Source of the DNA: Coprinopsis marcescibilis
Taxonomy: Eukaryota > Basidiomycota > Agaricomycetes > Agaricales > Psathyrellaceae
Direction: 5' to 3'
NCBI GenBank assembly: GCA_004369085.1
Contig: ML210273.1
Location: 1-64,000 of the forward strand
DNA: 64,000 bases
Shown here: piece by piece, positions 9,557 to 22,200 of the stretch
Layout of the letters: each line of letters opens with the position of its first letter
Numbering within the stretch: the stretch's first letter is position 1
Position numbers and translations under genes: made by a program
The notes under the pieces: generated by a model
Seen by the model: only the letters and a program-made list of their open reading frames with translations
What the model was told of the DNA's origin: nothing
The model's database searches: none

Positions 9557-11423
9557 ATGAAGACTTATACACTACTCTCTACCGTATTGGCGACTCTTTT
9601 GGCAGCGGGTGTCGCTGCTGGCGAAGATAAACCGTGTACCATCCATGGAAACGGGAAATACTTTGACCTGACACCTTTGAAGTCGCCGTAAGTCGTGATG
9701 AACACCTTTTAGAACTGCGGGATAAGGATCATTGACGCGGGTTATTTCAGACAAGATTTCCAGGTCACTGGGCTACCTGATCACGATGAATTCCATATAA
9801 ATATGTGCCAGCCGGTGAAGACGGAAACGTTTGGATTGAAGGATGAGTTCAAACAGAATGAGGTGGCTTCGTTTATTCGCAGGGAGCATGGGGATTTTGT
9901 CATTGGGTGAGTAGATATTGCATAGATTGCACCGATTGCCACTAACGCTGTTGCAGAAAGGTCGAGGATAAGCTGGATTTCTACTTGGATCATCCCAGAC
10001 TCTTGATCTCCTCTGGTTCGCGCTGCAAGTCGTCAAGAAATGAAGCCCAGAACATTCGAGCATCCGCCCTAATAGACTTCCGCTGCGACCCGTCAGCTGG
10101 GCGAGGGCAACCACGTCTTATAGCTCAACTGCCGCCAGGACCTCCAGACGAAGGGTGTGCATATGTTATCGAGTGGAGGACACAGGTACGCATTGTACGA
10201 GCACTATGGTCACGATCTTGGTTTAATTAAACGCTACCAACCCCGCAGCATGCGTGCCCTACCAGCGAAAGCGGTATCGTTTGGACCCTCTTTATAACTC
10301 TCGCTGTCGTGTGAGTGCATTTTCTTATGCCACTCTCATTTTTTTGTTCTTTCTGTTCTTTGCCATCTGCCGTCAGCGGACCACGTATCTTTGTATCCCC
10401 TCGGCGGTGGTCTCGAGTACGACGCTACAACATCACGAAATGCACTTCAGCAGGACATTTTGTCCAGGATACGCAGTGATTGGAGCTGGTCAAGCGCAAT
10501 CTATCGTTCATATCTATTTGAGGGTGTCCCCCTCCCTATAGATTTGTTCGGCTATTTCTTTCCGTGTACTTTCGCTGTTTGTGTCTCCTAGAGACCCTCT
10601 GTCTGACTGGTCTCCTCGCAGCTTCCTCACCCTGTTATTGGCCTACACCATTCTGGGCACCTTATACAACCGCTTCGTTCTTCAGCTCCGGGGAGTCGAT
10701 CAAATTCCCCAGTTCTCCATCGAGTCGATGAGATACCACGCCACCGAAGCAATCGACTGGGCCAAAGATGTCTTTGTGACTGGCTACCATTCTCGACCAG
10801 GTGCCTCGGGTGGATTCTTCGGTGTTCCAGGTACTCCAAACCCCGTCAGTCATCAAACCAGCGTTGGGATCAATATCCGAGACGAAGACTTGGAATCCAG
10901 GGGAGGGAGAGGATTTGTCCGACCACACCAGCGCACATCGTCTGTATCCTCAACAACTGCCACCTTTTCGCGTACTCCACAACGCTCTGTCGAAACCAAC
11001 CCAGTGTCTCACCAATCTCAAGTAAACGCTGAACTGGAGAACATACGCATTCAGTCACTATCCCAACCACGCGCTCAGCCTCAAACACTATCACAGTCGT
11101 CGTCATCATCCTCATCTTCAGATGACAGCCCTCTAATCAACATTTCCGACTCTCGCTCTCCTCCAGCAGTCCCGCCTAAATCGATTGCTACACCTACCAC
11201 ACCCTCGGCTGCAGCTGCAGCCGCATCTTTCGCCTCCCGTCCTGCTATCCCTCCTACTCCTGCTACGGCTGACCGAGAATTTCAACTCGGTGATGACGAT
11301 GACGACGAAGAGCAGGATTATAACGAGTACAACATGGTGGATGATGACGCTAAGGAGCTTAGTGACTTCAAGAGACCTGGTTCCGTCTCGACACCTACCA
11401 CCCCAAAACCCTCTGCACCCTAG
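9557..11423 (+). CDS. MRH-domain type I membrane receptor (Atg27/Mrl1-like)
   Basis: Exons 9557-9687, 9751-9906, 9957-10185, 10249-10310 and 10622-11423 encode 459 residues. There is a signal peptide (residues 1-21) and then a luminal mannose-6-phosphate-receptor homology region: C-x5-GKYFDLTPL near the start, an ALIDFRC segment with the likely sugar-binding Arg, and CAYVIEWRTQHAC at its end. One membrane span covers about residues 182-208. The juxtamembrane stretch YNRFVLQLRG-DQIPQFS is typical of fungal receptors of this group. The ~245-residue cytosolic tail is Ser/Pro-rich with an acidic run (DDDDDEEQD). Family members cycle between Golgi, endosome and vacuole, and Atg27 also serves autophagy; which role applies here cannot be told. 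The last intron is 311 nt, far longer than the others (50-63 nt). Confidence 0.82.
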
Positions 11424-12141
11424 ACCTCCATTTCTATTCCTGATGTATGTTTTCGCCGTTCAATTCTATCTTGAGTCGCTCTATTCTTTGTTTGGGACAG
11501 CTTCGATTCCATCCTTACATCTGGCAACCGAATTGGTCAATGTTGGGGTTTACGAGAATATCGGTTAGTGTTTGTTGGAGACGGGGCGGCAAGGATACCA
11601 ATATAGTCCCCCGCAGCGCAAGGGGAGAATCTACCGCTCTCGAATCTCGACTGAGCCACTTTGATGGCTTTTCTTTGACTCCGCAGTCCGGATTGAGCGC
11701 CTATTTTGGCATGCGGCTTACACAAAACATCAAACTGCGTATGCAGTCGCCAACTTGGGCCTAGGAGTTGGAACGTGGCCGCGGCGAGTTCGGGCATCAT
11801 ATCCTTCGCCTGTAACAATGAATGAAGGACAAACAGGAAACACCAGAAACGCCTTCCTTTATTCCGTGCCACTTGGGCCACACATGCATGCCCAGCCATA
11901 TAAGCAGGCAAATTTTGAAATTCGAACCTAGACGTCCAGGCTTCATTGGGACTCCTTTCCTACTTCCTTTCATAACTACACGCCAAATCAGCCGCTGGAC
12001 GTTCTGGATTCCGCTCTTTTTTACGAAAACGCCTCTATAAATCTTTCGCTTACGCGTAACAAAAGGACTTTGCACCTTTTAGAGGTCATCCATTTATCTA
12101 CACCTAAAACCCTTCACAACCCCCACATCGACGCGACCACA
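11424..12141. other. Intergenic stretch, no gene seen
   Basis: This holds the 3' flank of the receptor gene and the upstream region of the next gene, both on the + strand. No credible coding exon, RNA gene or repeat was recognised. Confidence 0.5.
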
Positions 12142-13770
12142 ATGCCGCGAACTACCTCCCTTAAACGCGTAGCCAAAGCCATATCTGCACAGACCCAGGA
12201 CAAGTCTGACACAGAAAACACCAATCCTCGGGATTCGCGGAATCCGCGCCAGCGGACTGGATCTTTCCTGTCTGTGGACACGGTGGGCAGCGGATGCCAC
12301 AATCCATCATCAAAGCTCTGGGCGCTCTCTGAGAGGTTGAATCGCCTCCAGGGCTCCAACAATACCCACAAAAGCACCGCTGGAGATAACGGCGGACCCA
12401 TTCCCGTGGCATTTAGCGTTCCACCTCCCCTTACATTCAACCGACCCGCCACCACCAGGATCCCCGTGAAACCAAAGACCAAACGAGGGCCACCAGTCAA
12501 GAAGGAGCTTCGCAAACTCTCAGCCAAAACACCGCCTTTGTCGGATTCCATAATATCGAGGGTCCATGCCGGTCATCAGAAAGATGACAGTGTCGTTAAC
12601 TGCAAGTTTGATATTAATTCGCTTCCTTCAATCCCAAGTCCTCCTGGGAGTCCCCCTACCCGTCCCTTGAACCCTCCCTCCAAGCTCCCCGACTCCGCTG
12701 AGCTTTTGGCGGAGATTTTCAGCGCCAATCTCGATCAGGCGCGTCAGGCACCTTCGACTTCGAGCTCAGTCGCGTTTCCGACAGATAACGACGATCGACT
12801 TTCTACTTCGAGCTCCAGCACCTCTCTAGTCGGGTATCCGAGTCTTCACAGGAAGCCCGTCAGAAACCCTTGGAACGACCCCGGAGAACGTTTCCACCTG
12901 GAGGGAATCGCGAGCGAGTCATGGTCTGCGAAAGCAGACAAGTGGGGGTGCGTTCATCTTAGCGCCTCTGACTGTCAATTGTTCGTGTCCTTTCCCGACA
13001 CGCCACATTACGAGGCCTGGGACATGTCTGACGAGTACGCATTTTGTTCGTTTGGCTTCTGCGGTTGATTAACGTCTACTTGTAGCGCCATAATCGCGTG
13101 CCCTGCATCGTTGCACATTATGGCTCGCGATACACACCTTTGGGAAAACGCCCCCCTCGCAGCTCCTGACGTTGCCCTCATCAACATCGAATGTCGTACG
13201 AAAGCTACCTCATCTCGATTCTCCGATCACCACCGTGGAAGTGATCAATGGACTTGCCACTTCGAAGGCCTCGAAGTGCTTAGCAGCAGCAACGACGAGT
13301 ATTCGCCAGCACTCCAACCGGACAGTCTATCCATCGAAAACAAGTGGACCAGGGTCTACGCTAAACCCATCATCGGCAAGGGTTGCCGGGAAAACATACC
13401 GCCCGGCACATTTGAGGGAACACCTCCCCCGCCTCCTCCCATGAGGCTATCATCCACCACAAGTCTTGCGTCACTGCTGTATTCTACAATCTCCAGCTCA
13501 CGGGAAGAGCTGGGTCCCACACAAGTACATGCACCATCAGGGCGAGGATGGGTCATGCGGTTCTGGATCCCCGTTCCAACGTACCTGTTTATCAAGAAAG
13601 AAACCCGGGTATTTGAAATCTCCGCCAAGGTGTGGTTAGCGCCGAATCTGAGCGACAATGTCTTGTACCGCGCAACTGCTGCAGATGTTATGGACATGGG
13701 CTCGGATTTCGTCGAAGGTAAAACGGAGATGACTGTTTCTCATCTTCGAAGCGAACGCGAGATGGCTTGA
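12142..13770 (+). CDS. Hypothetical protein, Ser/Pro-rich N-terminus
   Basis: Two exons, 12142-13034 and 13086-13770 (intron 51 nt, GTACGC...TTGTAG), encode 525 residues. I do not recognise the family. Residues 1-270 are basic, Ser/Pro/Thr-rich and probably disordered (PPSPPGSPPTRPLNPP-type stretches). From about residue 275 the sequence looks folded: it includes WGCVHLSASDC, a segment running across the splice site (MSDDAIIACP), RGWVMRFWIPVPTYLF and an aliphatic/aromatic C-terminal third. No signal peptide or membrane span is visible. The splice joint keeps the frame and codon use is uniform, so the gene is likely real; its function is unknown. Confidence 0.75.
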
Positions 13771-15290
13771 ATAGATAGACATTTTATGACTTTCGGACAT
13801 CTGTGCTGTTGGCGCAAAAAAGGACAGTTTCATCTTATACCTGTATATACCCCCATTTCTCTTATATCTACCCCCAGCTCCGTTTGTCCATGCGCAATTT
13901 ATAACAATATTTTCAAAATATCTTAGGCGTTATCCGGATCATGCATCCGTTGCCGTTGATGCAGTCTGCTGCTGCGATCTCTTCCTCACGAATGATGAAG
14001 ACGGAACGTTGGATAAATCCTGATCTAACAGCGGTAAAGACGTAGTAAAAACCTGCTACTGCGGTGAAGTTACTTGTTGAATTCAGTTCAATTCGGACAC
14101 TCGGACTCTGACCCGGACTCTATCTAAATTCAGATAGGCATCAAAATGATGGAAGAGATGGGCTAGCAACACGGAGAGCGCGCAAGATCGATCTTTCATC
14201 TCTCGCATCTGACTTTGTAAGTACGGAGAATTCGCTCCTCTTCCACAGTCACACACATGACACTGATACATATCCATAAGTACGCTTGTGAGTATCTTCA
14301 TCACTGCCAGTGTTTAGCAAATCTGACTCGACTGTACCACTGGAACGGCCACATTTTTCGATCTCTGAAGGATGTTCGTGGTCGTCTATAATCCAGCAAT
14401 CAAAAAGCCAGATTCCGTCGGAAATTTTGGACGAGGTTTGCTTATCTATGCCACGCCAGACTGAACAATGACGAAAATTCGAGGAGTCTATGTCGCGATC
14501 CCCCGACAAGAGCATGCCGGCCCACATTTTCGTCTCACATCCGGTGGTCAAGGGCATGTCAAAACGGCTGTATTCCGACTTGATTCCAGCCCTTTCCTCC
14601 TGCGAATACTAGACACCGCAGTGATTCCCTGGTTCTTTTCTTTTTGAATGACGTCATGTTGAGTAAATATATCGCCTCTCCTGCTCATTCAACTCTGGGT
14701 TTGACCTGTTGATAGGTACATACAGGCCAGACACGCTTGGCCAACTTTTGCGCCTTCAATGCTCCCGCATCTGAACAACATGGGGTCGCAGAGAAATATG
14801 TGCTGCATGCCCCATATCAAGTTGATGGCGGGTTGCTCTCAGCGCTACCTTCCAAATCTCCCAGATATGTAACAAGATATTCATCTTTGGAATGATAGCT
14901 GTATTATAAAGTGGACCACGAGTCACTGCACAAGTCCCAAGTTTTCGGCGGCTTTTGCCTCTAAACCTACTTTGTAAATACAACCGGGTCGTCGCATCGG
15001 CTAAATCTCTGTTTGTGAGTCTCTCCACTTTCCTAGATCCTTTTGGCTCTCATTATTGCCACTTCTCAAAAACCCTGTTTTGGAACTGTATGGAAGCTTC
15101 CAACGACGTTCAATGCTTTGGCTAGTCGGACAGCGGTAGTGCAGCCGTATGCATTTCACCCATGTTGCACCGTCCGCAATTCTTGACATAAAATCCAAAG
15201 GAGGGTATGCGGTTGCGTTTCTGGGGTAAGCTTCCAGTGGTCTAGTGCGGATGTAAAGCATGGCCGACAGTCCACGCCGCTCCCCTTAAT

Positions 15291-15397
15291 ACACATCATC
15301 AAGAAATGTCAAAATTTAGACACCGGCAAGCCAGACAGTCCTTGATGTCCTTCAGCCGCTTAGTAGACATCATCAAGGAATTTCAAAATGTGGACAC
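15291..15397. repeat. Imperfect 33-bp direct repeat, 74 bp apart
   Basis: Units at 15291-15323 and 15365-15397 share CATCATCAAG, TCAAAAT and GACAC, with about five mismatches over 33 bp. The intervening DNA is not repeated. Confidence 0.6.
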
Positions 15398-16348
15398 AAG
15401 AAAACGGCTGCAGAAGATGCCCTCTTGTTTTCCGTTTGTCCTTGGGTCAACACACATTCCACAAACTCTAAAATACCCGCAAATTAGCATTCAAACTTAC
15501 GAACTTTCCGAAACACCGGGAAAGGCGCTGTTTCAACCGCCCCACCTCTAGCGTTGCGCGTATATACCGACCTGACCAGTCCGACAGCCCGGCGCGAAGC
15601 GGTGAAGGCACTCAATGCTTCAATCGCGGTCGTGTCTGGTCATTTGGACGGTGTTCGACGGTCAATAGTAGATTTATCGTGGCGACTACACCGATGCTTG
15701 ACCTTCATGACAGTGACACACAAACCTACAAGTTACACCGGGCCCCTTCATATCCCGACGAATCCAACTGGAGGTAAAGTTCTTCTAGAACTAAAGCATC
15801 ATACATCCTTATACTCCGGTATGATATTTCTCGCTTCTCCCGAAAGCATCTACAATTTATGTATTGACCACAGAAGTAAGTGCGTATGCTGCTGACGGTG
15901 GATGATCTAAAATAAAGCGATTTCATGCAAATTTACACTCGAAAAAAGAGATAATGTCAGCCAAATTTCTGCGAGCAGTAATTTCTGTAAGGGGGCTTAC
16001 TACTCGCATTTCATGAAAGTACTGCGTGTTCACTGTTCTCAAAACGCAAACCCAGAAACACTCGCGAACCGACGGTGAGCTCCAGCACACCGTCGTCAAC
16101 GGTCGAATATTTCAGTCCTAATCTCGATTGAACTGTTTTTTTTTTCGGAACATTGTTCGGGAGGTTGAACCTTCGGACCGTTATTGTATTCAATCCCCAG
16201 TCTACATCGAACGTTGTCTGATAGAACCTTCAAACGTTACGCGAACGCACCGCTTCTTGGATTCAAGGTGGCAAGTATGTATCTTGATTCTGAATCTTGT
16301 TGAGATCTAGCGCTGCCACCCACCAAGATTGTCCGTTTCTGATTAAGG

Positions 16349-16376
16349 GGGATACTCTGGGATACTCTGGGATACT
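16349..16376. repeat. Tandem repeat GGGATACTCT, about 2.8 copies
   Basis: GGGATACTCT occurs twice in full and is followed by GGGATACT. It lies in gene-empty DNA. Confidence 0.8.
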
Positions 16377-17415
16377 GCACCATTCCTCCGTTTCTACTCT
16401 AGTTTGCCTAACACTACATATCGGTATTTCTGGCCATCGTTGAACCAAAGCGCTCTGAAATATTTGCAACTGGTGATGGTTCTGACCTGAGAAGGAAGAC
16501 ACTGGGAAATCTACGAAAGTCACTTCTATCCAAAGAATGCGACTCATCAAGGTCACTGGCCGCTACCTGCCCGACTACAGTGTCTCGAGGCTCTCAGTTT
16601 TGCATTCCCAAAGGCCAAGCTCGGTGCCCTCTCCGGACGATTTAGGACCTTGAAAGCGGCTGTCTTCAGCTGAAAAGCCCGTTCCTTTGGATTCACGAGA
16701 ATTCTCCAGACCACTCTCTGGACTCTGGACCCTTTGTCCTTCGATTGTCAAGCTTCAAAGTACGCTGACCACGACTTCACCTTGACATGGCGCCTGGGCA
16801 TTTAACTGAAGCATCCAGGACTGCCTGAGTCTCATACTCCCGTAAAGTATCCCACTGTTAGGAAATCCTCGATGCGTCCCAGACCGTCCATTTAACAAGT
16901 CACCGCTATGGGTAGCATGTCCGCACTTGACCTTCCAGGCGCAAGTGAGTCTGCTTCAATTCGAAGCTCGGCTCCAATTGGACTCCAGATGAGCACCGAC
17001 CAGACCCACAGGGACTTTTTGGCCTTTCTACCGAAGAGACCTTCCAGAACGCAGGATCTAGGGGGTTTCACGTAGAATTGAAATACAGACGTTGGATATT
17101 TCCTTGGAGGAGGATGTACAACTTGGTGGTAAAATGTACTCGCTTGACTACCAATTTTCATGTCACAGTCCGTACTGGTCCCTCCTGCAACGAGGAAATC
17201 CCTATCCAGTTGGCTCAGTCTCCAGATATCCGGCTTACCTGGCTATTTTTAAGCAATGCGAGGGTTCGGCGGAGCGCATCATCCTTGGATCTCCGTCACC
17301 CTTCCAAGACTGTCAAGTGCTATGAGGTATTCTTCGTATTCTTTGTTGAAAAGGTAGTAGTTGTCTTCAAGCCTTGGATAACAAGTGTTGATATGAAAGA
17401 CGCGATTAACGAGAA

Positions 17416-18450
17416 TTAACCTCCTGGAGTAGATATACCGAGAGTGGCACGCTGGAGGGAGGGGAGACACAATCAGTTCACAGTTGAGGGACATTTAAGC
17501 TGCAGTTGAGACACACAATTTGGATGTACGTAGACCGTTGCTGGGGTGGAAGGGCATGAATTTGGTCTGGTGTCATTGAGATGACTTGCATTATGAGGGC
17601 CTGGGGAACGTAGTTCAGATTGAGGCTCATAAAACATAAAAAATAAGTCTAGCGTACCTTTTGATCTTCAGGAATGGCAGCAAGGGTTTCTGACAGACCT
17701 GGTGGGGGCATGGGTGCGGACTGCGGTGGAGGCATTCCCATAGATTGTGGTGGGTACCCAGGGTATCCGTAGGGTGCTCCTGTTGGCTGTCCTGGCTGAG
17801 AGTATTGGCCTGGCGGCGGAGGCATGTTGTTGTACCCATTCGAAATCGGGTAACCGCCGTAGACGGCTTGCGGTGGTGGAGGCATTCCCATACTCATGGG
17901 AGGAGTTGGTGTTGGGTGCGGTGGTGTTGAGGTGCGGTATCCCGGATGGCTGTTGGAGTATCCTCCCACCATTTGATGCATGTGGGGTGGTAGGGCCGGT
18001 ATTGGTGTCGAAGACGACGAATGTGAGTGCGTTGGTGTCATATGAGGTGGCAATGGGGGTGGATGAACATGCCCTATTGATGATGTTGGCTGATGTTGAG
18101 GTGCTGGGGCTATCGGTGCGGGTACAGGCGCAGGAGCGGCCTGTGAAGCGCTCGCTTGCAACGTTTTCTGGTCGAATTTCGATTCGGGTTATATTCGATA
18201 TAGATCTGTGATAACTTACTTGGAATACTTCAATATTTATGGCGTTCATAGCGACCATAAGTTTGATCAACGCGTATGCAATTGCCGGTTGGCCATTGAG
18301 AATTGTCCTCGCCGACGCGGGTGTGGTTTTCTATGGCGAAGATGTAATGTGTCAACAAAGCTGTTGCAAAGGCATTATTCCAATCATTACTTTCAATGTG
18401 ACCATAAGCTCTAGTAGCTGCTCTGTTGGAAGATTTGGAGCGTTCGACAT
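17416..18450 (-). CDS. CstF-64-like hinge plus C-terminal domain protein without RRM
   Basis: Five exons on the minus strand, 18450-18391, 18330-18220, 18167-17658, 17600-17517 and 17451-17416, encode 266 residues. The N-terminus (from TEQLLELMVTLKKTTP through ILNGQPAIAYALIKLMVAMN to VFQKTLQ) matches the CSTF2 hinge that binds CstF-77/symplekin. The C-terminus (IPEDQKALIMQVISMTPDQI, then LPPQQRSTYIQIRATLG) matches the CSTF_C three-helix domain that contacts Pcf11. Between them lies a ~130-residue Pro/Gly/Met/His-rich linker. CstF-64 homologues act in mRNA 3'-end cleavage and polyadenylation, but the usual N-terminal RNA-recognition motif is absent: the ATG directly precedes the hinge. The protein may be a partner or competitor of a full CstF-64 encoded elsewhere (inference). 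Confidence 0.85.
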
Positions 18451-19298
18451 GGTTGCGGATGTGGTGCGGTAGAAACCAGCAGAGCGCGTTCGGGAAGGAA
18501 CAATGAATGTGGTCCGTGCACTTCACTGATGAGTAAGCGTTCCGACGGGACATCCGAGTCGAGCGGGCTAGACATGTCTTCTTGGTTCCTTTTGGTTCAT
18601 TTAATGGCTACCTTCAAGTTCACACTCAGAATTAAATTACTGAACGGCCTTTATTACTTTGGGCTGCAAGGAATACCTCCTGACTCGTAGAAAAATCTCC
18701 GTTCTCGCCAGACTCGCTTGGTCGAAGTTGGCCTCGCTTTGAACGAAGGAAAGAAGGTACGACGTTCAATTTCTGACCATGACTCGCTCAAATTCTCTAT
18801 TACCTTCTCTTGGAACTGACGCGCCTTCGATAGGTTCACTTTGGAGCCAAGGGATTGTTATATCTCACAGTCGAGCATTAAAACGTTTCCTCCGCGGTCG
18901 CGATAGACCGCAGTCCGACATGCCTAGCCATGTCCAGCATCTTTGAATGCGTATTCGGAAAATCTCGTTGACGTTGCGACCTTTGTACGGGCTGATGGCA
19001 CTTTATGAGCGCCTATCCTACGTGCTTTTATCTGCTTTGGAAATGCCGCTTTCATGTGTGTGATCACCTGACGGATCCAGAATGCTGTGAAGGATCAGGG
19101 ACTCATCGTGGATGGGTGAGAGACTAGATAGATCGACCTTATCGACCTTCATAATTCTCAGTCTCCGGGGCGGAAAGAGCACGTCTACCTGTCCCAGTGC
19201 GGATCTAATCATTTCACGAGCTAATGGGCGGAGCATTTTCAACACCTGTGAGCGGGATGTCCTCAAGTTAGAGAAGCAGTACGCTCACCTTTGTTTAG
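18451..19298. other. Intergenic region between divergent genes
   Basis: The CstF-64-like gene (minus) and the NACHT-ankyrin gene (plus) diverge here. The short first exon or true start codon of the NACHT gene probably lies in its last part, but I could not place it. Nothing else is supported. Confidence 0.4.
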
Positions 19299-22200
19299 GC
19301 CCAGACGACTCTCGACGGCGGGCCCCATGCCTTCAAGGGGGCCAAAAATGTGAACATCAGCGAAAGCCACATGAACGTCGTTGGAAGGGACCACATCATT
19401 AATCATATCACATACAAAATGGACGGATCGTCACTCTGCACTAGGGAAGGTACGATGAGCAATGTAGCTTTGATCAACATGTCGCAACTCACCCCAACTG
19501 CTTATCCATTAGAAATCGAGAGAATCGCAGATTGGTTGACTGTAATTACACATCGAGCCTTCTTGATAGACAACCTGAGCAAGAGGGCACCTGGAACAAT
19601 AACCTGGATTTTCGAACTCTCTGAATTCAAGGCTTGGCTGGCTAGTCCGTACGGCATTCTCTGGGGTACTGGCATGCGTACGCCTTTTTAGCAACAGCAG
19701 CTGATTGTCCCGTACTCATTCTTTGCTTGTGTTTAGCCGGTGCAGGGAAAACTGTCCTATCGTAGGTTATCGCAACTTCATCCAGATGGTCACTCACTGG
19801 GTCGAAAGATCCGCTGTCACAGCTCATCTCCAAAACCTCGCAAAGTCGCAGAAGAACGTATGCGTGGTTGTTGCGTTCTGTCGCTATACAGACCCCATCC
19901 CTGTCAAAGACATTCTTGCGGCCATTGTTCGCCAGCTTCTCGAAGATTACCCATCTACTGGTCAATTCATCAAGCCAATGTACGAATATCACAAGCAACG
20001 TGGCACTCGCCCGTCACAATCTGAACTATTCGAGCTGCTCGAGAATATCTCGACTTCCGGCATCTTCTTGAAATCCTTCTACGTTTTGGACGGTCTTGAC
20101 GAGGCGCCGAGTGACATTCAGATCGATGTCCTCACCTCCCTCTCATCATTGCGAATCAACTTCTTCATCACTTCCCGACCGCTGGACTCGCTCAAGGAGA
20201 TCGTTCCAACTGCTGTGTTCATCGACATTGTCGTACAAGACCGGGACATCGAAATTCTTGTGGACCAGAAGACCACTCGGATGCCCGGTCTGCGCAAGCT
20301 ACTTATGATTGACGGTTGGAGGGATAAAGTTATCTCGAAAATCTTGGAGAAATCTTCTGGAATGTAAGTGTTTAGGGCTGGGTTCTGACGTCTGGAGCCT
20401 AAACTGATTTAATCGTCGACGATCCTAGGATGTTATTGGCCTCACTTCAACTGGACATGCTTCGTGGATGTCTATCTATCCGGGATTTGCGGGACTCCCT
20501 AGAACTTCTTCCAAGTGGAATCGATCTTCTGTACGCTGTAACTTTGGAACGGATCAAAACCGAAGGCCACATTGACTTGGCCACCCGGGTTTTCATCTGG
20601 GTGATCTACGCCTATCGGTCCTTGTCCATCGGTGAGCTGCAAAAGGCAGTCGCTGTCTGCCCAGAAACATATCAATTCGATCCCGAACGGATTGTCGACG
20701 AAAGCCTCCTTGTCTCTGTTTGTTGTGGGTTGATTACTGTGGACCAGGAAAGTAGGCTTGTCCGCCTCGTCCGTAAGTGTTGCATTGCACAATCGCAGTT
20801 TATCGGTGCATTCACTGATATGTATTCACTTTGAAGACTACACAGCGCGCGACTACCTGAAACCAACGCTCGACAATCATTCCCCGCTTCCACACACAGT
20901 CATTTCTTCCACATGTGCTGCATATCTGCTAGCTTGCAGGTTCAACAATCGGAGGTTCCGAGAACAATTCGATATGATGGACCTTTTTCAAAGGGATCCC
21001 TTTCTTGACTATTCCTATTCAAACTGGGCCCCTCATGCCCGGGAACATAATCCGATATCCGGCGTAGTCTGCGACTTTGTTCGGCAGTGCAATAATTACC
21101 CCATCCATCTCCGCACTTTCTACATGTACACGCATATGGATTCGCTGAATTCGCTCCACGTCGCAGCGTCACACGGCCTTACGGAGCTCCTTGAAGTCAC
21201 AAACACAGCAGGCAATAAACCGGACATTAACTCTTGCACCACTCCCGGCAATGCAACAGCGTTGATTTTGGCAGCACAATATGGCTTCCTACAGGTCGTA
21301 AAACACTTGCTCCAAGAAGACAACATTGACGTCAATGCCCAAACTATCGCTGGTGTCACGGCATTAATGGCTGCATCCAGTGATGGTTTCGTCGCAATTG
21401 CGAAATCCCTGTTGGAGTTTCCAGGCATCAACGTCAACGCCAGAAGCGTTCACGGTTTGACGGCCCTCGCTTCTGCTATCGACAATGGCCACACAGCTAT
21501 CGCGAAGGCTCTTGTACGTGCAGAAGGAATAGACGTGAACCACATCGGCATGTATGGCCAGACCCCCCTGATCAAGGCAACTCAGTTCGGGCTACCTGAA
21601 ATTGTCTCTGACCTGGTCAATGCAACAGGAATCAAGATCAACTTTTCGGATAACTTTGGAAGAACCGCCCTCAGTCACGCAGCTTCCAGTGGCGACCTTT
21701 CTGTAGTCAAGACCCTTCTTTCAGTGCCAGGGATTGATATCAACTCCAGATCCAATAGAGAATCGGCCCCGTTGAAAATGGCGTCCCTCTTCCGCCATGT
21801 AGAGGTCGTGAAAACTTTGCTCGCTGCAGGGGCAGAGTTAACGGAGGAAGATTTGATCGATGAAACGAGAATGGGGTCACTAGAGGTCCTCGACGTTCTG
21901 CTAGCGGTTGAAGGAATCAACGTCAATGCTCGCATCGAGCGTAGCTACGGGGATGGGGACACGATGCTATCTGCAGCTGTCAGGCAGGGCCCTGAATTGG
22001 TGGAAAGATTGCTACAAGTGGAGGGGATAGACGTGAACCTAGCAAAGGGACGAGGGGCTACGCCATTGATGGAGGCGTCCAATCACGCAGCCCCTGAAGT
22101 GGTAGCTTTGCTCCTGGGAACGGTGGGGATTCAGGTCAACGCGAAGGACGACGATGGGCGCACCGCCCTCTGGCATGCATCGAATGCTGCCCCTGTATGT

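Larger units (their letters stand above)
13771..17415. other. Gene-empty stretch of 3.6 kb
   Basis: Frames are short and broken, and I see no family motif, RNA fold or clear transposon end. Two small structures stand out: an imperfect 33-bp direct repeat (15291-15323 and 15365-15397) and a 10-bp tandem repeat at 16349-16376. The region may be decayed mobile DNA, but nothing in it proves that. Confidence 0.5.

Noticed and set aside
10391..10591. Coding-like frame inside the 311-nt intron of the MRH-receptor gene as a constitutive exon
   Set aside because: Splicing 10310 directly to 10622 gives a continuous membrane span and the conserved YNRF motif, and including the frame would break this. 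It is kept only as a finding.
15554..15895. 113-codon + strand frame in gene-empty DNA
   Set aside because: It starts from a non-ATG codon and shows no family similarity or splice context.
19112..19115. ATGG followed by GTGAGA as a first exon for the NACHT gene
   Set aside because: Its phase does not match the acceptor at 19298, so the frame of the receptor would be lost.
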